Assembly: GCA_028703735.1 (NCBI GenBank)
Contig: JAQVMI010000055.1
Location: 1-9,229, forward strand
Length of the DNA: 9,229 bases
Direction: 5' to 3'
Origin: Candidatus Cloacimonadota bacterium
GTDB lineage: Bacteria; Cloacimonadota; Cloacimonadia; Cloacimonadales; Cloacimonadaceae
This document shows, one piece after another, positions 6,557-9,229 of this stretch. How positions within the stretch are numbered: the stretch's first letter is position 1; every line of letters starts with the position of its first letter. The position numbers and the translations under genes are program-made. The notes beneath the pieces were generated by a model. It was not told the DNA's origin. It saw nothing but the letters and a program-made list of their open reading frames with translations, and searched no databases.

Positions 6557-9031
6557 TTAACGGATTAGTGCCAGTTTACCTTGTTTAACATTGCCTGCTT
6601 CATCACCAATACTATAGAAATAAATACCGCTGGAGCATTCTTTACCAGAGGTACTTCTCCCATTCCACTCGAATCTGGAAAAAGCATTTTCTTTTATCAC
6701 TGCAACAATGGCACCGGAAGAATCGAATATCTTGCAGGTACTTGTTCCCGCAGGAAGGCTATCATCCGGCATGTTAACTATCTGAACAGATTGATGTATA
6801 GCGGGACGGAAAGGATTTGGAAAAGCCTTCATCTTGTTCAGTTTAGTATCAGGTTTCACAGTGCGTCCAATTTTTAGAGTATTCAAGCCATCCGGTGTAC
6901 CAATCATCAGGTTTCCCCGCACAGGATCGTAACCAAGAGTGGTGATGTAATTTGAAAGGAGAGGAAAGTTTGGCTTAAAATAATTGGTGAAACGTTCTGT
7001 TTCGGGATTGTACATAGTTAAGCCATTTTCTAAGCTACCAATCCAGATTCGGTTAAATGGATCTAACAGAATGGAGGTAGGGGTGGTTCGCACAGAACCA
7101 AACAGGCGTTCTTCATTCTCGTAGTAAAGAGTATCATTCACCCAGGGGATGCTGCTATTGTTATACTTAAATCTCTTAATCATGGTATCATAGCGATACC
7201 AATCTGTTTCGTTCCACATAAAAAGACCGGTGCTTGCAGCAATCCAATGCTGCCTGCCTTCATAGGGTGTATCCAACGAAACAACCCCATAAACAATGCA
7301 ATTATTCAAATCTTGTGGAGGTGGGATAACCCAATGGTCTCCACCTGTTACAGGGATAGAATTGTGATTCCAGATTACCAACCCGTTGTCGTTATTGGTT
7401 CCAAAGAAATATTGGCTTCCATTATAGTATCCATATAACATCTGTTGATTAGCAGAATTCGGTAAGCGAAACCTTTCCACAATTTCCATATCCGGATTTA
7501 TTACATCCACTCCACCATCATAACACATCACCATCATCAAATCACCCTCGGCAGGATAAATTCCCGCAACCGTGGCAGTGGTCAATTTGTATTTCGTAGC
7601 TCCATCAAAATCTCCCCAGGCAAGGGTTTCATTGTTCCAAATCCTTAAGCCGTCTCTGGTCATATGACGCCAGATATTTGGGTCTCCATTATCAAAAATA
7701 GATAAGCCTCTTTCCCAGCCGGTAGGACTACTGCTGTTGTCCCAAGTTCCAAACCATTTGCGGTTCAAATTATCCACAGCCACGGTAAGAATATTATCTG
7801 TGTGGATAGGGCTGTTATTTATGTTATAGGTTTGCCAGCTTCCATTATCTAACATACAGGTTCCCATGGAACCTTTACGAACAGGCTGATCGCTAATGTA
7901 GCCACTGGCAAACCAGATTGCATTGTTTTTATCGGTTGCAATCTGAGCAATTTTGGGGAATCCTATGGTGGAAGGGCTGAAATTCAACCACTCATCCCCG
8001 GATTTTTGATAAATGCCATTTCCCCAGCTACACAGGTAAATAGAGTTATCCAATTGAACTATTCTGGATATTGTACTATGCTCCAATCCAGCTAAGTTTT
8101 TCTGCCAGTTAAAAACTGATCCATCGCTATATATAGTTGTCATCAGCGTCTCATGGGAATTGCTGAAGTTTAGGATTGATTCGCTCCAGGTGCCATAACT
8201 AATCCACAGGTTATCTTCAGAATCCAGCAATAAGGATGATACCCTCTCTCCCGAAAGCCCATTCAAGCTGTTAAACACTCTCCAGACACCTGTTTCCAGA
8301 TTTTGCAGATAAACAGAATTCATCACAGACACAGCTAAAAAATTGGAATTAGCGGTAATTTTTCCACCCATTCCTATGGGTACAGGGCTACCGATACCGC
8401 TTAATCTATGCCAGGCAGAATCCACTTCCAAAGAATCCAATGCTATATAACTAAATCCTGCCGAAGTGGATACATACAAATTTCCATCCGGTGCCAGCAT
8501 CATATCATCTATATTGTTGCCAGCCAAGCCACCCGAGGTATTTTCGTAAGTGTATTGATGCAGCATTAAGGGGAAATTTACCCCTTCTAAATAGTAGAAA
8601 GAGGTTAATCCTGCCGAAGATGCCACCAGGATTGTTGATTGGTGCTCTATTATTCTGCTAACTTTGGCAGAGGGTAAACCCAGTGATACACCTACTTGTT
8701 GCATACCAGAAGAATTGATTATGGTAATTCCTTCATCGGAGGAACCTAACCACAAGCTTTGAGAAAAATCAATGTATGCCATACTTCGTATATCATTGGA
8801 AACCAAACCAGAACCTGTGTTTATCGTGGTTGCTTCATAATAATCATTCAGGTTTTGGGGATTTTGGTTTGTGCTTTTAAGCTCTACAACTCCGCCCCAA
8901 GATGAAAGATACAGATCCTTCCCTTTCTTCACAAGGTCGTAGGTGTGGTCTGTATTCGAAAAGGTTTGCCAAGTTGAACAGTGTAGTACACTGAAGATCA
9001 ATAGCATCAGGCTTACCAAGCGGAACTTCAT
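6557..9031 (-). CDS. Secreted double beta-propeller protein with type IX-type C-terminal domain (PorZ-like architecture)
   Basis: This 824-residue protein begins with a Sec signal peptide (MKFR, then a hydrophobic stretch to about residue 17, ending LHCSTW). The body carries many two-component-regulator-propeller-type repeats of the form 'D..N.LWIGS..GL': SLWLGSSDEGI (about 92-102), NLYVSTSAGF (184-193), NLWISYG (274-280), SIYLCSWGNGI (330-340), AIWFASG (371-377), RKWFGTW (424-430), RIWIGSLENGL (661-671) and NLMIGTPDGL (707-716). They suggest two propellers. The end (about 736-824) is a FlgD-like/sorting-type beta sandwich with FPNPFRP and SGIYFYSI. Signal peptide, propellers and terminal sorting-like domain match the layout of PorZ of the type IX attachment complex; an ordinary secreted propeller protein is equally possible. 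The ATG overlaps the upstream stop (TAATG), with AGGAG (9044-9040) eight bases before it inside that gene. The lipobox is poor (VLHC, His at -1). Confidence 0.9.
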   Translation of the reverse strand: MKFRLVSLMLLIFSVLHCSTWQTFSNTDHTYDLVKKGKDLYLSSWGGVVELKSTNQNPQNLNDYYEATTINTGSGLVSNDIRSMAYIDFSQSLWLGSSDEGITIINSSGMQQVGVSLGLPSAKVSRIIEHQSTILVASSAGLTSFYYLEGVNFPLMLHQYTYENTSGGLAGNNIDDMMLAPDGNLYVSTSAGFSYIALDSLEVDSAWHRLSGIGSPVPIGMGGKITANSNFLAVSVMNSVYLQNLETGVWRVFNSLNGLSGERVSSLLLDSEDNLWISYGTWSESILNFSNSHETLMTTIYSDGSVFNWQKNLAGLEHSTISRIVQLDNSIYLCSWGNGIYQKSGDEWLNFSPSTIGFPKIAQIATDKNNAIWFASGYISDQPVRKGSMGTCMLDNGSWQTYNINNSPIHTDNILTVAVDNLNRKWFGTWDNSSSPTGWERGLSIFDNGDPNIWRHMTRDGLRIWNNETLAWGDFDGATKYKLTTATVAGIYPAEGDLMMVMCYDGGVDVINPDMEIVERFRLPNSANQQMLYGYYNGSQYFFGTNNDNGLVIWNHNSIPVTGGDHWVIPPPQDLNNCIVYGVVSLDTPYEGRQHWIAASTGLFMWNETDWYRYDTMIKRFKYNNSSIPWVNDTLYYENEERLFGSVRTTPTSILLDPFNRIWIGSLENGLTMYNPETERFTNYFKPNFPLLSNYITTLGYDPVRGNLMIGTPDGLNTLKIGRTVKPDTKLNKMKAFPNPFRPAIHQSVQIVNMPDDSLPAGTSTCKIFDSSGAIVAVIKENAFSRFEWNGRSTSGKECSSGIYFYSIGDEAGNVKQGKLALIR

Positions 9032-9229
9032 TATTTTTTCTCCTGTCGCATAAATAGATAGGCAATTATCACCATAAGTGCCAGCAATCCCAGAAGCACC
9101 GAAAAGAGGATGTTCTTGGATGAAAAAGAAAAGCCAATGGCGATAAGTCCAAAAAGCAAGGTTACTACATATACTATAAGCGAGATTGTCCGTTGAGAAA
9201 ACCCAAAATCCAGCATAGCATGATGTATG
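9031..9229 (-). CDS. C-terminal end of WecA/TagO-type undecaprenyl-phosphate sugar-1-phosphate transferase, 5'-truncated
   Basis: Only the last ~65 codons are in the window. The frame is open to the right edge and reads IHHAMLDFGFSQRT before two membrane segments (about TISLIVYVVTLLFGLIAIGF and ILFSVLLGLLALMVIIAYLF) and a basic tail RQEKK. IHH followed by a LDFGFSQR-like stretch and a hydrophobic helix is the hallmark of the HIHH loop and last helices of the WecA/TagO/MraY-like glycosyltransferase family 4. The family transfers a sugar-1-phosphate (often GlcNAc-1-P) from a UDP-sugar to undecaprenyl phosphate at the inner membrane, starting O-antigen, teichoic acid or related glycans. The leftover base at 9229 fits a preceding CAC, completing HIHH. 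The internal ATG at 9216 is not the start. The stop overlaps the propeller gene's ATG by one base. The sugar substrate cannot be told from this fragment. Confidence 0.8.
   Translation of the reverse strand, partial: IHHAMLDFGFSQRTISLIVYVVTLLFGLIAIGFSFSSKNILFSVLLGLLALMVIIAYLFMRQEKK

Noticed and set aside
8978..8995. Lipoprotein signal in the propeller protein (VLHC)
   Set aside because: Histidine at -1 and Val at -3 do not fit the lipobox. An ordinary Sec signal peptide is more likely, as expected for a protein with a sorting-type C-terminus.
9214..9216. ATG at 9216 as the start of a small 61-residue membrane protein
   Set aside because: The frame continues to the right edge and reads IHH just before this Met, matching the interior of WecA/TagO-type transferases, so it is a gene fragment.

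Overview
The window looks like chromosomal DNA of moderate-to-low GC from the Fibrobacterota-Chlorobiota-Bacteroidota (FCB) group. Two secreted proteins end in Por/type IX-type C-terminal sorting domains (NYPNPFNP...SGMYFYRL and FPNPFRP...SGIYFYSI). The multi-domain style (MAM-like, carboxypeptidase-regulatory-like, FN3, propeller) suits Candidatus Cloacimonadota in particular, but that assignment is inference. No phage, IS or CRISPR genes are present.

Layout, left to right. (1) 1-1838, +: C-terminal part of a large secreted type IX-type cargo protein. Its reading frame is open to the left edge, so its start and any catalytic domain lie outside. It ends at a good rho-independent terminator. 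(2) 1839-2134: intergenic, with the terminator, a second GC hairpin and copy 1 of a ~98-bp structured repeat. (3) 2135-4233, -: two genes overlapping by one base, asd (aspartate-semialdehyde dehydrogenase) followed by an M20D amidohydrolase. The pair fits the lysine/diaminopimelate branch. (4) 4234-4381: divergent control region with a 23-bp palindrome. (5) 4382-4457, +: tRNA-Arg(CCU) with encoded CCA, then 24 bp later an RNB-family exoribonuclease (4482-6344). (6) 6345-6556: convergent intergenic region with a 67-nt near-perfect hairpin and copy 2 of the ~98-bp repeat. (7) 6557-9229, -: an 824-residue secreted double-propeller protein with a sorting-type C-terminus. Its start overlaps by one base the stop of a gene cut by the right edge. 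That gene is the C-terminus of a WecA/TagO-type polyprenyl-phosphate sugar-1-phosphate transferase.

Most noteworthy points: the ~98-bp repeat occurs twice, each time just downstream of a minus-strand gene, and its hairpins show compensatory base changes. There is also a 31-bp-stem hairpin built of 11-nt repeats. Finally, a PorZ-like propeller protein is coupled to a glycan-lipid initiating enzyme. No wholly new multi-gene system is evident; the novelty, if any, is in the RNA-structured intergenic elements and the propeller/transferase pairing.
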